A stretch of DNA of 64,000 nucleotides, taken from Zhuqueibacter pondensis. GTDB taxonomy: Bacteria; Zhuqueibacterota; Zhuqueibacteria; Zhuqueibacterales; Zhuqueibacteraceae. Each line of letters opens with the position of its first letter. Positions within the stretch are counted from its first letter, which is position 1. Positions 1-8,557 of this stretch are shown piece by piece. The DNA lies in NCBI GenBank assembly GCA_034505955.1, contig JAPDQK010000014.1, positions 44,157-108,156 on the forward strand. The letters are read 5' to 3'. Under the pieces are notes generated by a model. That model had not been told where the DNA came from. It saw only the letters and a list, made by a program, of their open reading frames with translations, and made no database searches. The position numbers were made by a program, and so were the translations under genes.

Positions 1-297
1 GATGCGCGGGATCGCATGGAGTCGGAGCAGTTGTTCAACGAGGCCGATGCGCAGCAAAGCTATGATATCCAGGTGGCGTTGACTCTCGAACGATGGACGG
101 AGGAAATTATGCAACTGGGCGTTTATCCGAAGGGCTTTTTTACAGTGGACTTCAAGAGTTTCCTGCCCGATACGCTGCTATGCTGGACCTACGGGGAGCA
201 GAAAGTTTCGCATACCCACAAGGTTTGGGAAAATTTCAAGCATCGCCGGCCGATCGAGCATCCGGAAATTTATTCAATGGTGTTTTCGTTAAACTAA
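1..297 (+). CDS. DUF2203-like protein, C-terminal part (5' end outside window)
   Basis: The frame is open from the first base, so the start probably lies upstream; the first in-frame ATG is at 16 and would leave only 93 residues. The tail carries landmarks I associate with the DUF2203 family: a V-D-F segment, then LLCW-x-x-GE, then an R-x-P-I ending. Those proteins are short, helical and of unknown function, usually longer than what is visible here, which favours a truncated view over a short gene. No catalytic residues can be assigned. The 257 bases after the stop hold no convincing gene. Confidence 0.6.
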   Translation, partial: DARDRMESEQLFNEADAQQSYDIQVALTLERWTEEIMQLGVYPKGFFTVDFKSFLPDTLLCWTYGEQKVSHTHKVWENFKHRRPIEHPEIYSMVFSLN

Positions 298-554
298 ATA
301 GGACCGTTCAAACCCCTTTGATTGAAAAGGTGATTTTCACGAGTCCAATTTGAGATCGGGCAAATTGATTTCCTCGTGGAAGCTTGCGCGGAGCTGTTGC
401 AAAGGGCAAAAATGAGCGTTCGTGACCTGATTGAAATCACGGCTGTCATTCGGTTTGCCTTCATGCTACCCCGGGTTGGAAAATATTTCAATATTTTTGC
501 CCTTGAGTTCTCCAACCAGCACTGAGAGCTGGATTTTGTAGCAGGACATTTTCC

Positions 555-998
555 ATGCCGTTTCAACATATGAATCGTAATTCTGTTGGCCGCAGCGCCT
601 CGGATGAGCTCACCCCCGGCTTGCGGCTGGAAATTTTAGTGAGCATTTTAAAGCACCAACCATTGCGTCCAATTTTGGACAGGCTTTCCACCTCGCAGCT
701 CGTGCACGCCCATAATTTTTTGTGGGATAAGATGGTGGAATTTCATGCCAAAACGCAACACCGGGAATTTCGTCGAGACGAAGTGACGCGCAAAATGATT
801 CCATCGGCCAAGTATCAGCGCATGCAAAAGTGTGATCTTCGTCTTGATTACTGTAAAGGCGTGGAGTGCATCTGGTCGAATCCGGTTTGTGCCGGCAACA
901 AAGTGAAAATGAATATGGAAGTGATCGCCGCGCACATCCAAAGTTTTCTCGGTGGAGATTCCCAACCAGTTTCTCGAACAAGTTATGTGACCACATGA
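555..998 (+). CDS. Hypothetical protein, 147 aa
   Basis: I do not recognise this protein. An AGGA eight bases before the ATG at 555 supports the start. The sequence is hydrophilic and probably mostly helical, with a basic middle (residues ~65-95), three Cys around residues 93-112, and no signal peptide or membrane segment. Two antisense ORFs (610-1092 and 648-1058) overlap it, but their composition is less protein-like. It lies 96 bases upstream of RNase Y on the same strand, so it could share its transcript. No function is proposed. Confidence 0.45.
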   Translation: MPFQHMNRNSVGRSASDELTPGLRLEILVSILKHQPLRPILDRLSTSQLVHAHNFLWDKMVEFHAKTQHREFRRDEVTRKMIPSAKYQRMQKCDLRLDYCKGVECIWSNPVCAGNKVKMNMEVIAAHIQSFLGGDSQPVSRTSYVTT

Positions 999-1094
999 GG
1001 CCTCGGTTGGAAAAAATAAAATTGAACCTTGCCCCTGGTTTTTCGCAATCATTTTCAATGAGCAAAATCAGGGTTCTCTCGAATGAGGACATTT

Positions 1095-2645
1095 ATGGCA
1101 TTTCCATGGATAACAATCGCCGTGGGCGCCGTGGCTTTTGTGCTGGCCTGGATTCTGGCGCAGTACAGTGTTCAGGCGCGATTGCGCAAAGCCAAAGGCA
1201 CCGCCAAAGATATTCTGGAACAGGCCAGGAAAGAGGCCGAACGCAGGAAGAATCAAATTATCGTCAAGGCCAAGGAAGAATGGTACCGCCATCGCGATGA
1301 GCAGGAAAATCAACTCAAACAACGCCAGCGTAAAGTCGAAGAAAGTGAAGCCAGACTCGAGGAGCGTGAAAAAAAGCTCAATCGCCGCGAAGATGCCCTG
1401 AAACAACGCGAAAGCGTGGTTGCACAAAAAGAAAATGAGCTGGTCTCGCAGCGTGACGCCCTGCGGACAAAAGACGATGAGCTGACCCGACTCATTAAGC
1501 AGCAGAATCTCGAGCTTTCCAAGATCACTCAGCTTTCACTCGAAGAAGCCAAACAAGAGCTCTTCGACAACCTGCGCAAAGAATTTAACAAGGAGGCGGC
1601 CGACATCTACAAGTCCATCGTCGATCAGGCCAAAGCCAATGCCATGCGCGAGGCGAACCGGATTCTCACGATGACCATCGAGAGTATCGCCTCGGAGCAC
1701 GCCTCGGAAACTTCGGTTTCTGTGGTGCCCTTGCCTTCCGAGGAAGTGAAAGGCCGCATCATCGGGCGCGAAGGCCGCAACATCAAGGCCTTTGAACAAG
1801 CGACCGGTGTCAAGGTGATTGTTGACGATACCCCCGAAGCCGTGGTGCTTTCGGCGTTCGATCCGGTGCGCAGAGAGGTGGCGCGCATCGCGCTCGAAAA
1901 ACTGATCAACAATGGCAAGATTCATCCGCAGCGCGTGGATGAGGTTGTCGCGCAAGCAGAGCAGGAAGTGGAACGGACGATTTGGCGCGCCGGCAATGAA
2001 GCGGTGGCCAATGTCGGCATCGGCAAGATTCATCCGGACCTGATCCGCACGTTGGGTCGGTTGTATTATCGCACGAGCTATGGTCAAAACGTACTGGCGC
2101 ATTCGCAAGAAGTCGCGTACATCTGTGGCATGATGGCCGCAGAGCTGAAGCTCGATGTGAAGCTCGCCAAACGTGCCGGTCTCCTTCATGACATTGGCAA
2201 AGCCGTGAGCCAAAATCAGGAAGGCACCCATACGCAGTTGGGCATGGAGTTGGCCAAGAAATACAATGAAGACCCGGTTGTCATCAATGCCATAGGGTCG
2301 CATCATGAAGACATGCCGCCGGACAATCTGATTTCGCTCCTGGTGGCCGCTGCGGATGCCATCTCAGGCTCCCGTCCCGGCGCACGGCGCGACACACTCG
2401 ATGGGTATGTCAAGCGCATCGAGAAGCTCGAAAAAGTCGCCGACAGCTTCGACGCGGTCGCCAAGGCGTATGCCATTTCCGCCGGCCGCGAAATTCGTGT
2501 GATGGTGCAACCTGAAAAAATCAGCGATGCCGAAGCCGACCTGCTGGCCTCTGATATTGCCAAAAGAATTCAACAGGAGTTGGAGTATCCCGGCCAGATC
2601 AAAGTGACAGTAATTCGCGAAAGCAAGGCCATGGCTTATGCCTGA
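1095..2645 (+). CDS. rny: Ribonuclease Y
   Basis: Membrane-anchored endoribonuclease that starts mRNA decay. All expected parts are present in order: an N-terminal transmembrane helix (residues ~5-22), a long charged coiled coil to about 190, a KH RNA-binding domain with GRIIGREGRN near residue 220, and an HD phosphohydrolase domain with the metal-binding HDIGK motif near 365. The length of 516 residues matches the family. A start at 1083 is possible, but the ATG at 1095 has GAGGA five bases upstream and begins directly with the membrane anchor. It precedes the cytochrome c maturation genes. Confidence 0.96.
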   Translation: MAFPWITIAVGAVAFVLAWILAQYSVQARLRKAKGTAKDILEQARKEAERRKNQIIVKAKEEWYRHRDEQENQLKQRQRKVEESEARLEEREKKLNRREDALKQRESVVAQKENELVSQRDALRTKDDELTRLIKQQNLELSKITQLSLEEAKQELFDNLRKEFNKEAADIYKSIVDQAKANAMREANRILTMTIESIASEHASETSVSVVPLPSEEVKGRIIGREGRNIKAFEQATGVKVIVDDTPEAVVLSAFDPVRREVARIALEKLINNGKIHPQRVDEVVAQAEQEVERTIWRAGNEAVANVGIGKIHPDLIRTLGRLYYRTSYGQNVLAHSQEVAYICGMMAAELKLDVKLAKRAGLLHDIGKAVSQNQEGTHTQLGMELAKKYNEDPVVINAIGSHHEDMPPDNLISLLVAAADAISGSRPGARRDTLDGYVKRIEKLEKVADSFDAVAKAYAISAGREIRVMVQPEKISDAEADLLASDIAKRIQQELEYPGQIKVTVIRESKAMAYA

Positions 2646-2723
2646 AGCTTTCGTAATTTCCAATTTGCGTTGTCCAAACGCAAAATTATATTCATCAAAG
2701 ATCAAAATTTACGAGGTGCGTTC

Positions 2724-3143
2724 ATGGCTCGTCGGAGAGTGACTATTTTCGTCGTATTCACCATAGTAATCGGTGTCATTGGCTATCTCATTATCAGCGG
2801 GTTCAATGACACCACAGTTGCTTATTACCAAAAAGTCAATGAATTGAAAGCGTTGGGCGTCAGCGCCGAAGGCAAAAGCTATCGTGTCAGTGGCCAGGTG
2901 GTGCCCGGTTCCGTGGTTCGCGCCCAGGATGGGTTATCGATGAGTTTTACCATCGATGAGCTGGGCGATACCATGAGGGTGAGCTATCATGGCATCATCC
3001 CGGACACTTTCAAAGAAGGCGCGGGTGTGCTTTTGGAGGGCCGCTACGTTGATGGGCACTTCGAGGCCACGAACATCATGACGAAATGCGCGAGCAAATA
3101 TGAAAGCGCCGAGCAGGCAACACCCATGGAGAAATCGTTATAG
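2724..3143 (+). CDS. ccmE: CcmE-type periplasmic heme chaperone, CxxxY variant
   Basis: CcmE receives heme from CcmABCD and passes it to the CcmF lyase during cytochrome c maturation. The protein has a single N-terminal membrane anchor (residues ~6-26) and an OB-fold domain with Y-R-V-S-G-x-V-V and the late L-L-E-G-R-Y segment. Heme attachment in classical CcmE uses HxxxY; here the equivalent position reads C-A-S-K-Y (residues 122-126), the CxxxY form known from archaea and some sulfate reducers (the so-called System I*). The ATG at 2724 has GAGG seven bases upstream and gives 139 residues; an upstream frame extension from 2670 is unlikely. CcmF follows after 228 bases. Confidence 0.88.
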   Translation: MARRRVTIFVVFTIVIGVIGYLIISGFNDTTVAYYQKVNELKALGVSAEGKSYRVSGQVVPGSVVRAQDGLSMSFTIDELGDTMRVSYHGIIPDTFKEGAGVLLEGRYVDGHFEATNIMTKCASKYESAEQATPMEKSL

Positions 3144-3371
3144 CGCGCAGAGTAACCGTGGATCAAGAATTCCAAGGTATAGTCCACACGTAGTTACCGT
3201 TTCCGCGTGCGTTTTTTATCCGTGTGCAATTATTAATAACGCATATTCCCAAACAAAATGAGCAAAGCGCATGGCCCAAAGATTAGCGTGGCGCTATGCG
3301 CTTTGCTCTATCTGCCGTGCCCACTGCTCATCAGCGATTTCAACACATTTCCATTATCTTGACATTGCGAT

Positions 3372-5372
3372 ATGACACAATTCGGACCAATATTTCTTCT
3401 GCTTGCGCTTGGCTGCGCAGGATATGCGATGGTTGCAACCTCCCTCGGCGTACAGCGCAGACAGCAGGCAATTATCGACACTGGATATCACGCTGCCATC
3501 GCCGTGATGATTTTTCTGACGCTTGCTGCACTCGGTGTGCTGCAGGCATTACTCACGGATAATTTTCGGCTTCAGTATGTCGCCAATCATAGCAATCGTG
3601 CCTTGCCGGTCTTCTTTAAATTCACCTCACTCTGGGCGGGCATGGAAGGTTCGCTTTTGTTTTGGGCTTGGATGCTTTCGGCATATGGGTTTGTGTGTAT
3701 TATGCTCTACTGGCGCAAACAAACGCTGCTCCTGCCCTATGTGACTGCGGTGACGATGGCAGTCGCTGCATTCTTCATCGCCATGATTGTTTTTGTCACT
3801 GATCCTTTTGCAACCCTGCCGCAAGTTCCTCCAGACGGCCGTGGCCTGAATCCCCTTTTGCAACATTGGGCCATGGTTATTCACCCTCCAGTGCTCTATA
3901 TGGGTTACGTCGGCTTCACCGTGCCCTTTGCCTTTGCGCTTGCCGCCTTGTTGAGTGGGCAGGTCGGCAACGAATGGCTGAAGATCATCCGACGCTGGAC
4001 ACTGATTCCCTGGTTCTTTCTCGGTATGGGCATGATGCTCGGCGGCAAATGGGCGTACATGGAGCTGGGCTGGGGTGGATATTGGGCGTGGGACCCGGTT
4101 GAAAATGCGGCCCTGATGCCGTGGCTTACTGGCACTGCCTTCGTCCATTCAGTAATAATTCAAGAAAAGAAGAACATGCTCCGCGTGTGGAACATGGTGC
4201 TGATCATTCTTACGTTTACACTGTGCATTTTTGGCACTTTTCTCACCCGCAGCGGCGTGATCTCGTCGGTACATAGTTTTACTCAATCGAGCCTCGGCCC
4301 GCTCTTTTTGAGCTTTGTTGGCCTTATTGCCACTTTTTCATTTACGCTGCTGGGCACGCGCCTGCATCTGCTCAAGAATACGGTGCGCATGGATTCGGTG
4401 GTATCGCGCGAGTCCGCCTTTCTGCTCAACAACGTGGTTTTTCTTGGCGCCTGTTTCGCGGTGTTTTGGGGCACGTTGTTTCCGGTGCTCTCGGAAGCGG
4501 TGCGGGGAATAAAAATCACCGTCGGCGCGCCGTGGTTCAATTCGGTGATGGTGCCGATTTCGCTGCTCTTGCTGCTGCTGACTGGCGTCGGTCCCCTGGT
4601 CGCTTGGCGTAAGAGTTCGCTGGCGTACTTGAAAAAAATTTTCATGCTGCCGGCCTTGGGCCTGCTTGGTACATTGGTGATTCTGCTTTTGGCAGGAATG
4701 CGTCACTTCTATGCCTTGATCTCTTTTGCGCTCAGCGTATTCGTCACCCTGACCATCGTCGCCGAATTTCACCGTGGGGCCATCGCCCGTGCACATAGCA
4801 ACAGCGAACCCTATCCCGTGGCACTGTGGCGATTGTTGATAAAAAACCGAAGACGATACGGTGGCTATATCGTGCATTTTGGCATGGTGCTCATTTTCGT
4901 TGGCGTCACCGGCCAGGCATTTCGCGCCGAGACAGAATCTCTTCTCAAGCCTGGCGAGTCGGTAACAATACGCAACTATGAATTGGTGTACCAGGATACC
5001 CGGCAGTTTGAAGATCCGAACAAAGTGGTGGTCGAATCGACAGTAATTGTGAAGCGGGACGGGAAAGTTCTCGAGACCATTTACCCGCAGAAACACTTTT
5101 ATCTCGCACAGCAGCAGCCGACCACCGAGGTGGCGCTCTTCTCCAATTTGCGTGAAGACTTGTATGTAGTACTTGGCGAACACCAGCCGGAAACCCATGC
5201 AGCGAGCTTCCATGTTTATTTGACACCGTTGGTCGCCTGGGTTTGGATTGGCGGCGTGGTTATGACGATAGGAACAATAATCATCTTGTGGCCGGAGTCG
5301 CGTCAGCGCGCAGGTAAAGCTGCAGCAGCGCGAGTTCTCACAAGACAGCAGCGCGTTCCGGTGAATGATTGA
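3372..5372 (+). CDS. ccmF: Cytochrome c heme lyase CcmF
   Basis: Polytopic inner-membrane protein that, with CcmH-type partners, attaches heme to apocytochrome c. At 666 residues it has the expected size. The tryptophan-rich WWD signature is clear (W-G-G-Y-W-A-W-D-P-V-E-N around residues 233-244), and about 15 hydrophobic helices are visible. A soluble periplasmic loop near the C-terminus (residues ~515-615) precedes a last membrane helix. It works with the upstream CcmE. CcmA, B, C and H are not in this window, so the rest of the system must lie elsewhere or be of the reduced type. Five-heme cytochromes at 7.0 and 50.5 kb are likely clients. Confidence 0.95.
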   Translation: MTQFGPIFLLLALGCAGYAMVATSLGVQRRQQAIIDTGYHAAIAVMIFLTLAALGVLQALLTDNFRLQYVANHSNRALPVFFKFTSLWAGMEGSLLFWAWMLSAYGFVCIMLYWRKQTLLLPYVTAVTMAVAAFFIAMIVFVTDPFATLPQVPPDGRGLNPLLQHWAMVIHPPVLYMGYVGFTVPFAFALAALLSGQVGNEWLKIIRRWTLIPWFFLGMGMMLGGKWAYMELGWGGYWAWDPVENAALMPWLTGTAFVHSVIIQEKKNMLRVWNMVLIILTFTLCIFGTFLTRSGVISSVHSFTQSSLGPLFLSFVGLIATFSFTLLGTRLHLLKNTVRMDSVVSRESAFLLNNVVFLGACFAVFWGTLFPVLSEAVRGIKITVGAPWFNSVMVPISLLLLLLTGVGPLVAWRKSSLAYLKKIFMLPALGLLGTLVILLLAGMRHFYALISFALSVFVTLTIVAEFHRGAIARAHSNSEPYPVALWRLLIKNRRRYGGYIVHFGMVLIFVGVTGQAFRAETESLLKPGESVTIRNYELVYQDTRQFEDPNKVVVESTVIVKRDGKVLETIYPQKHFYLAQQQPTTEVALFSNLREDLYVVLGEHQPETHAASFHVYLTPLVAWVWIGGVVMTIGTIIILWPESRQRAGKAAAARVLTRQQRVPVND

Positions 5373-5440
5373 TCGAGATGCGGAAACTGCTTGATCATGC
5401 AACAAGTGAATTCTCAAATGAAATCCCAGTGTGAGCTTCC

Positions 5441-6472
5441 ATGAAAATCACCCGCGATTTATTGTTTGAATTGCCCAAGGCTGATTTGCACGTTCATCTC
5501 GATGGCTCATTGCGGGTGAAGACGGCAATTGAATTGGCCAAGGCAAAGAACATACCCCTGCCCAGTGACGACGAAGACGAAGTGCGCAACTTCCTGTCGG
5601 TACAAGGCCAGGTGGAAAATCTCAAAGCGTACATCGACAAATTCGATTTCACATTGAAATTGATGCAGGATTATGAGTCGTTACGGCGCATAGCCTACGA
5701 ACTGGCCGAGGACGCCTCGCAGGAAAATGTCACCTACATGGAAGTGCGCTACTCGCCGATCTTGCATCAGCAGAAGGGGCTCAGCCTGGAGGAGATTGTC
5801 GATGCGGTGCTGGAAGGTTTGCGGGAGGCCGAGCACAAATTCCCCATTCGCTGCGGCGTGATCATTTGCGGCATTCGTTCGATCGATCCGGCCACCTCGG
5901 TCCGATTGGCTGAACTGGCAGTGCAATATAAACGCAAAGGCGTTGTCGGTTTCGATCTGGCTGGCAGTGAATACAACTATCCTGCCAAGGATCACGCCAA
6001 AGCTTTTTATATCATTCGCAAAAACTGCATCAATTGCACAGCGCACGCCGGTGAAGCTTACGGCCCCGACAGCATTCATCAGGCGATTCATGCCTGCGGC
6101 GCCCATCGCATCGGCCATGGCACGCGTTTGATCGAAAATGAAGACCTGCTCAACTATGTCTGCGACCACCGCATCCCACTGGAAATCTGTCTGACCAGCA
6201 ACGTGCAAACCAAGAGTGTGCTCAAAATCGAACATCATCCGTTCAAAAAATATCTCGATCGCCAATTGCGCGTAACGCTCAATACTGACAATCGCTTGAT
6301 CTCCAATACCACGATGACCGACGAGCTGTGGCTGGCCGTGCAAACCTGGGATTTGAATTTCGAACAAGTGAAAAAAATCATTCTCAACGGCTTCAAGAGT
6401 TTGTTCATTCCGTTTGCCGAAAAGGTTCGCATCTATAATGAGGGAAAAAATCGCTTGAACCAATTTGGATGA
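5441..6472 (+). CDS. add: Adenosine deaminase
   Basis: Cytosolic amidohydrolase converting adenosine (and deoxyadenosine) to inosine in purine salvage. It has the zinc-binding HVH motif (H17, H19), the HAGE motif (H202-E205) with the catalytic Glu, the RIGHGTR segment, SNVQT, and the late N-T-D at D283. The residue after D283 is Asn rather than the Asp of mammalian enzymes; from memory the N-T-D-N-R form occurs in a bacterial subgroup of this family. The length of 343 residues is normal. It is 68 bases downstream of ccmF, but no functional link is expected. Confidence 0.93.
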   Translation: MKITRDLLFELPKADLHVHLDGSLRVKTAIELAKAKNIPLPSDDEDEVRNFLSVQGQVENLKAYIDKFDFTLKLMQDYESLRRIAYELAEDASQENVTYMEVRYSPILHQQKGLSLEEIVDAVLEGLREAEHKFPIRCGVIICGIRSIDPATSVRLAELAVQYKRKGVVGFDLAGSEYNYPAKDHAKAFYIIRKNCINCTAHAGEAYGPDSIHQAIHACGAHRIGHGTRLIENEDLLNYVCDHRIPLEICLTSNVQTKSVLKIEHHPFKKYLDRQLRVTLNTDNRLISNTTMTDELWLAVQTWDLNFEQVKKIILNGFKSLFIPFAEKVRIYNEGKNRLNQFG

Positions 6473-7054
6473 GCGCAGATCACCTTCCCCTTGCCCACTC
6501 CCATGACATGCTGATCTGCGTGGAAGTTTCCTTGAAAAGCTACTGTCTACTGCTCTCCCTTTACAACATTCCGTAACGTGGGAAGACTTTTCGACGCGGC
6601 AGTTGAGAGAAAAAACTCCTGCGTCCATCCCATCCTGCAAAATGCACACAATCCGGACTCCGGCTATTGAAAAAGCCCCGGAGCAACGCCCCGCCGTGAT
6701 CAAAATCGTAGGCTCAAAGCACCAGAAAGTGACTTGTCACCCATTGGATGGCAGTCGCCTTCAGGCGCTTGCGTTTCTGAGTTTCTGAGCCTGAGCTCAA
6801 GCTGCGAAGAAATTGCAAATTTTGTTGCAATTTGCAAAAATGCAAAAAAATGTTCAAGATTTCTCAGAAAAGGGAAATAGACTCAATCTGCTTTTTGTTT
6901 TAGCTTGTAAATTAAGACGATAGCACAGCTCAACGTGGCATATATTTTGAAATATTTGTTCACATCTTTTCATTCGCTCCGAGACGAATGAAGCCTACTG
7001 CCACCTGAAGTCTAATTATTATGATACCACCAAAATTTGCAGGAGGGTCAACAC
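6473..7054. other. Intergenic region without a convincing gene (582 bp)
   Basis: No protein-like ORF is visible. A 9-bp inverted repeat (CGCAGATCA at 6474-6482, TGATCTGCG at 6512-6520) sits just after the adenosine deaminase stop. An AT-rich stretch from about 6810 has an inverted pair TTGCAAAT (6813-6820) and ATTTGCAA (6830-6837), which could be an operator or promoter-proximal structure for the cytochrome gene at 7055. The sequence GCAGTCGCCTTCAGGCG near 6751 resembles part of the palindromic elements found elsewhere in the window. Confidence 0.4.
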
Positions 7055-8416
7055 ATGAAGCACCGGATGAGATTTCCAATTCTTGCCGCCCTGCTTTTGG
7101 CGTTTTTCTCGATTGCGCTGGCGCAAGAGAAAAAAGCCGGAGACGCAGCATTGGGCACGAGAAAATATGCCGACTTCGAAAAGCCGCAGGTCTGCGGCAG
7201 CTCGTGTCACGTCGATTTCTATCAGCAGTGGACGCAGGCGATGATGTCACAGGCGTACACGCATCACTGGGACGAAATCGAATATTTCAAACTGGCGGTG
7301 CCCCATGCGGAAAAAGATCCGAAGGTCGCCGGCGTCAAAGCCGGATGCAATGGTTGTCATGCGCCGATCGCATTTCTCGCCGGTGATGTGCCACCGCCGA
7401 AACCGGAAGCGAACAGCCGCGCCAACGAATCGGTGTCGTGCGACGTTTGTCACACGATTACCGGATTCAAAGGCGATACGCCCTACAATTACAACTATAT
7501 TTCCGAACCGGGGCGGGTGAAATACGGGCCGCGCGAAGGTCTCGTCTCTCCGGCACACGAAACGAGAAAATCCGACTTCATTAGGACAACGGAGTTCTGT
7601 GGGACTTGCCACAACGAAAAGAGCCCCTACGACGTTTGGGTGAAATCAACGCAACTCGAATGGAAGGAAGGGCCGTATGCGAAAGAAGGCGTGCGTTGTC
7701 AGGATTGCCACATGACGTATGCGCCGGGACAAAACGCCGCAATGGGCTCGAAACTTCCCGATGTGGCGCAACATCTCTTTCACGGCGCCCATGATCCCGG
7801 CAAAGTGCGCGGCACCATCGAGCTGCGCATTCATCCGGACATTCGCGAAGTGGAGCCGGGCGAGCGGGTGAAATTCACCGTGGCGCTGTTCAATCAAAAG
7901 ACCGGACATAAATTTCCGACCGGCTCTGCGGAGGAGCGATTGGTGTGGTTGCATGTGGAAGCAACCGATGCCAAAGGTAATGTCTATCATCTGTCGGTTG
8001 ACAAAAAAGGGTTCCCAGGGGAAGAGTATACCATCGCGGCGAATGTGCTGGCGTATCAGGACATGGGCATCGCGCTGAATGATCCGAACTTCAAAGGCAT
8101 TCAACGCGACGGTGTGCCGGTCGGTGATCGCATCTTTCGTCTTCCCTATCTTGATCCGCAAGGCCGTATGACCATTCAGCAGTGGAATACCGCCTCGCAA
8201 TCAACCGACTATCGCATCGGTCCGCGGGAGACGAAACTGGAAACCTATACCTGGACAGTGCCAACCACGGCTGCGCCGGGGCCGATGAAAGTGAAAGCGG
8301 TTTTGAATTATCAAAAATTGCCGGCGCCGGTCGCAGAATTCCTCGGGGTGCCGATGGAAGAGGCCGAGGTCATCGAAGTGAATCGCCACGAAACCACGAT
8401 TACTATACTCCCGTAG
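7055..8416 (+). CDS. Exported five-heme cytochrome c (cytochrome c554-like)
   Basis: Periplasmic multiheme electron carrier. A signal peptide spans residues 1-23 (hydrophobic stretch, then A-L-A). Four standard sites follow at 98-102 (CNGCH), 129-133 (CDVCH), 182-186 (CGTCH) and 215-219 (CQDCH), plus a first site at 47-52 that reads C-G-S-S-C-H, a CX3CH spacing instead of CXXCH. The C-terminal half (about 240-453) has no heme and looks beta-rich. The start at 7055 has AGGAGG eight bases upstream. A porin-like mono-heme protein follows 141 bases downstream, suggesting electron transfer to or from the outer membrane. Confidence 0.85.
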   Translation: MKHRMRFPILAALLLAFFSIALAQEKKAGDAALGTRKYADFEKPQVCGSSCHVDFYQQWTQAMMSQAYTHHWDEIEYFKLAVPHAEKDPKVAGVKAGCNGCHAPIAFLAGDVPPPKPEANSRANESVSCDVCHTITGFKGDTPYNYNYISEPGRVKYGPREGLVSPAHETRKSDFIRTTEFCGTCHNEKSPYDVWVKSTQLEWKEGPYAKEGVRCQDCHMTYAPGQNAAMGSKLPDVAQHLFHGAHDPGKVRGTIELRIHPDIREVEPGERVKFTVALFNQKTGHKFPTGSAEERLVWLHVEATDAKGNVYHLSVDKKGFPGEEYTIAANVLAYQDMGIALNDPNFKGIQRDGVPVGDRIFRLPYLDPQGRMTIQQWNTASQSTDYRIGPRETKLETYTWTVPTTAAPGPMKVKAVLNYQKLPAPVAEFLGVPMEEAEVIEVNRHETTITILP

Positions 8417-8438
8417 GCAAAAGGGGTTCAGAAATTCT

Positions 8439-8491
8439 GCAACGAAAAGAGAACGGCAACGAAAAAAACAGTGCATCGTTCTTTTCGTTGC
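8439..8491. repeat. Inverted repeat between cytochrome and porin genes
   Basis: GCAACGAAAAGAGAAC (8439-8454) pairs with GTTCTTTTCGTTGC (8478-8491) except for two extra bases. A second GCAACGAAAAAAA lies in the loop and could form alternative pairings. It may act as an mRNA-stabilising hairpin or an attenuator between the two cytochrome genes. It lacks the run of T directly after the stem that a classic intrinsic terminator needs. Confidence 0.45.
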
Positions 8492-8557
8492 GGTTTCTTT
8501 TCTGTTGCGGGCATCTTTTTAACGTCTCTGATCTTTCGAAAAGCTGAGAGTAATATC

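Noticed and set aside
610..1092. Minus-strand ORFs opposite the 555-998 gene
   Set aside because: Less protein-like composition than the plus-strand frame, which has an AGGA before its ATG. The plus-strand call is itself only moderate.
6603..6788. 61-codon plus-strand ORF in the 6.5-7.0 kb gap
   Set aside because: No ribosome-binding site and no protein-like composition; part of it runs through repeat-like sequence.
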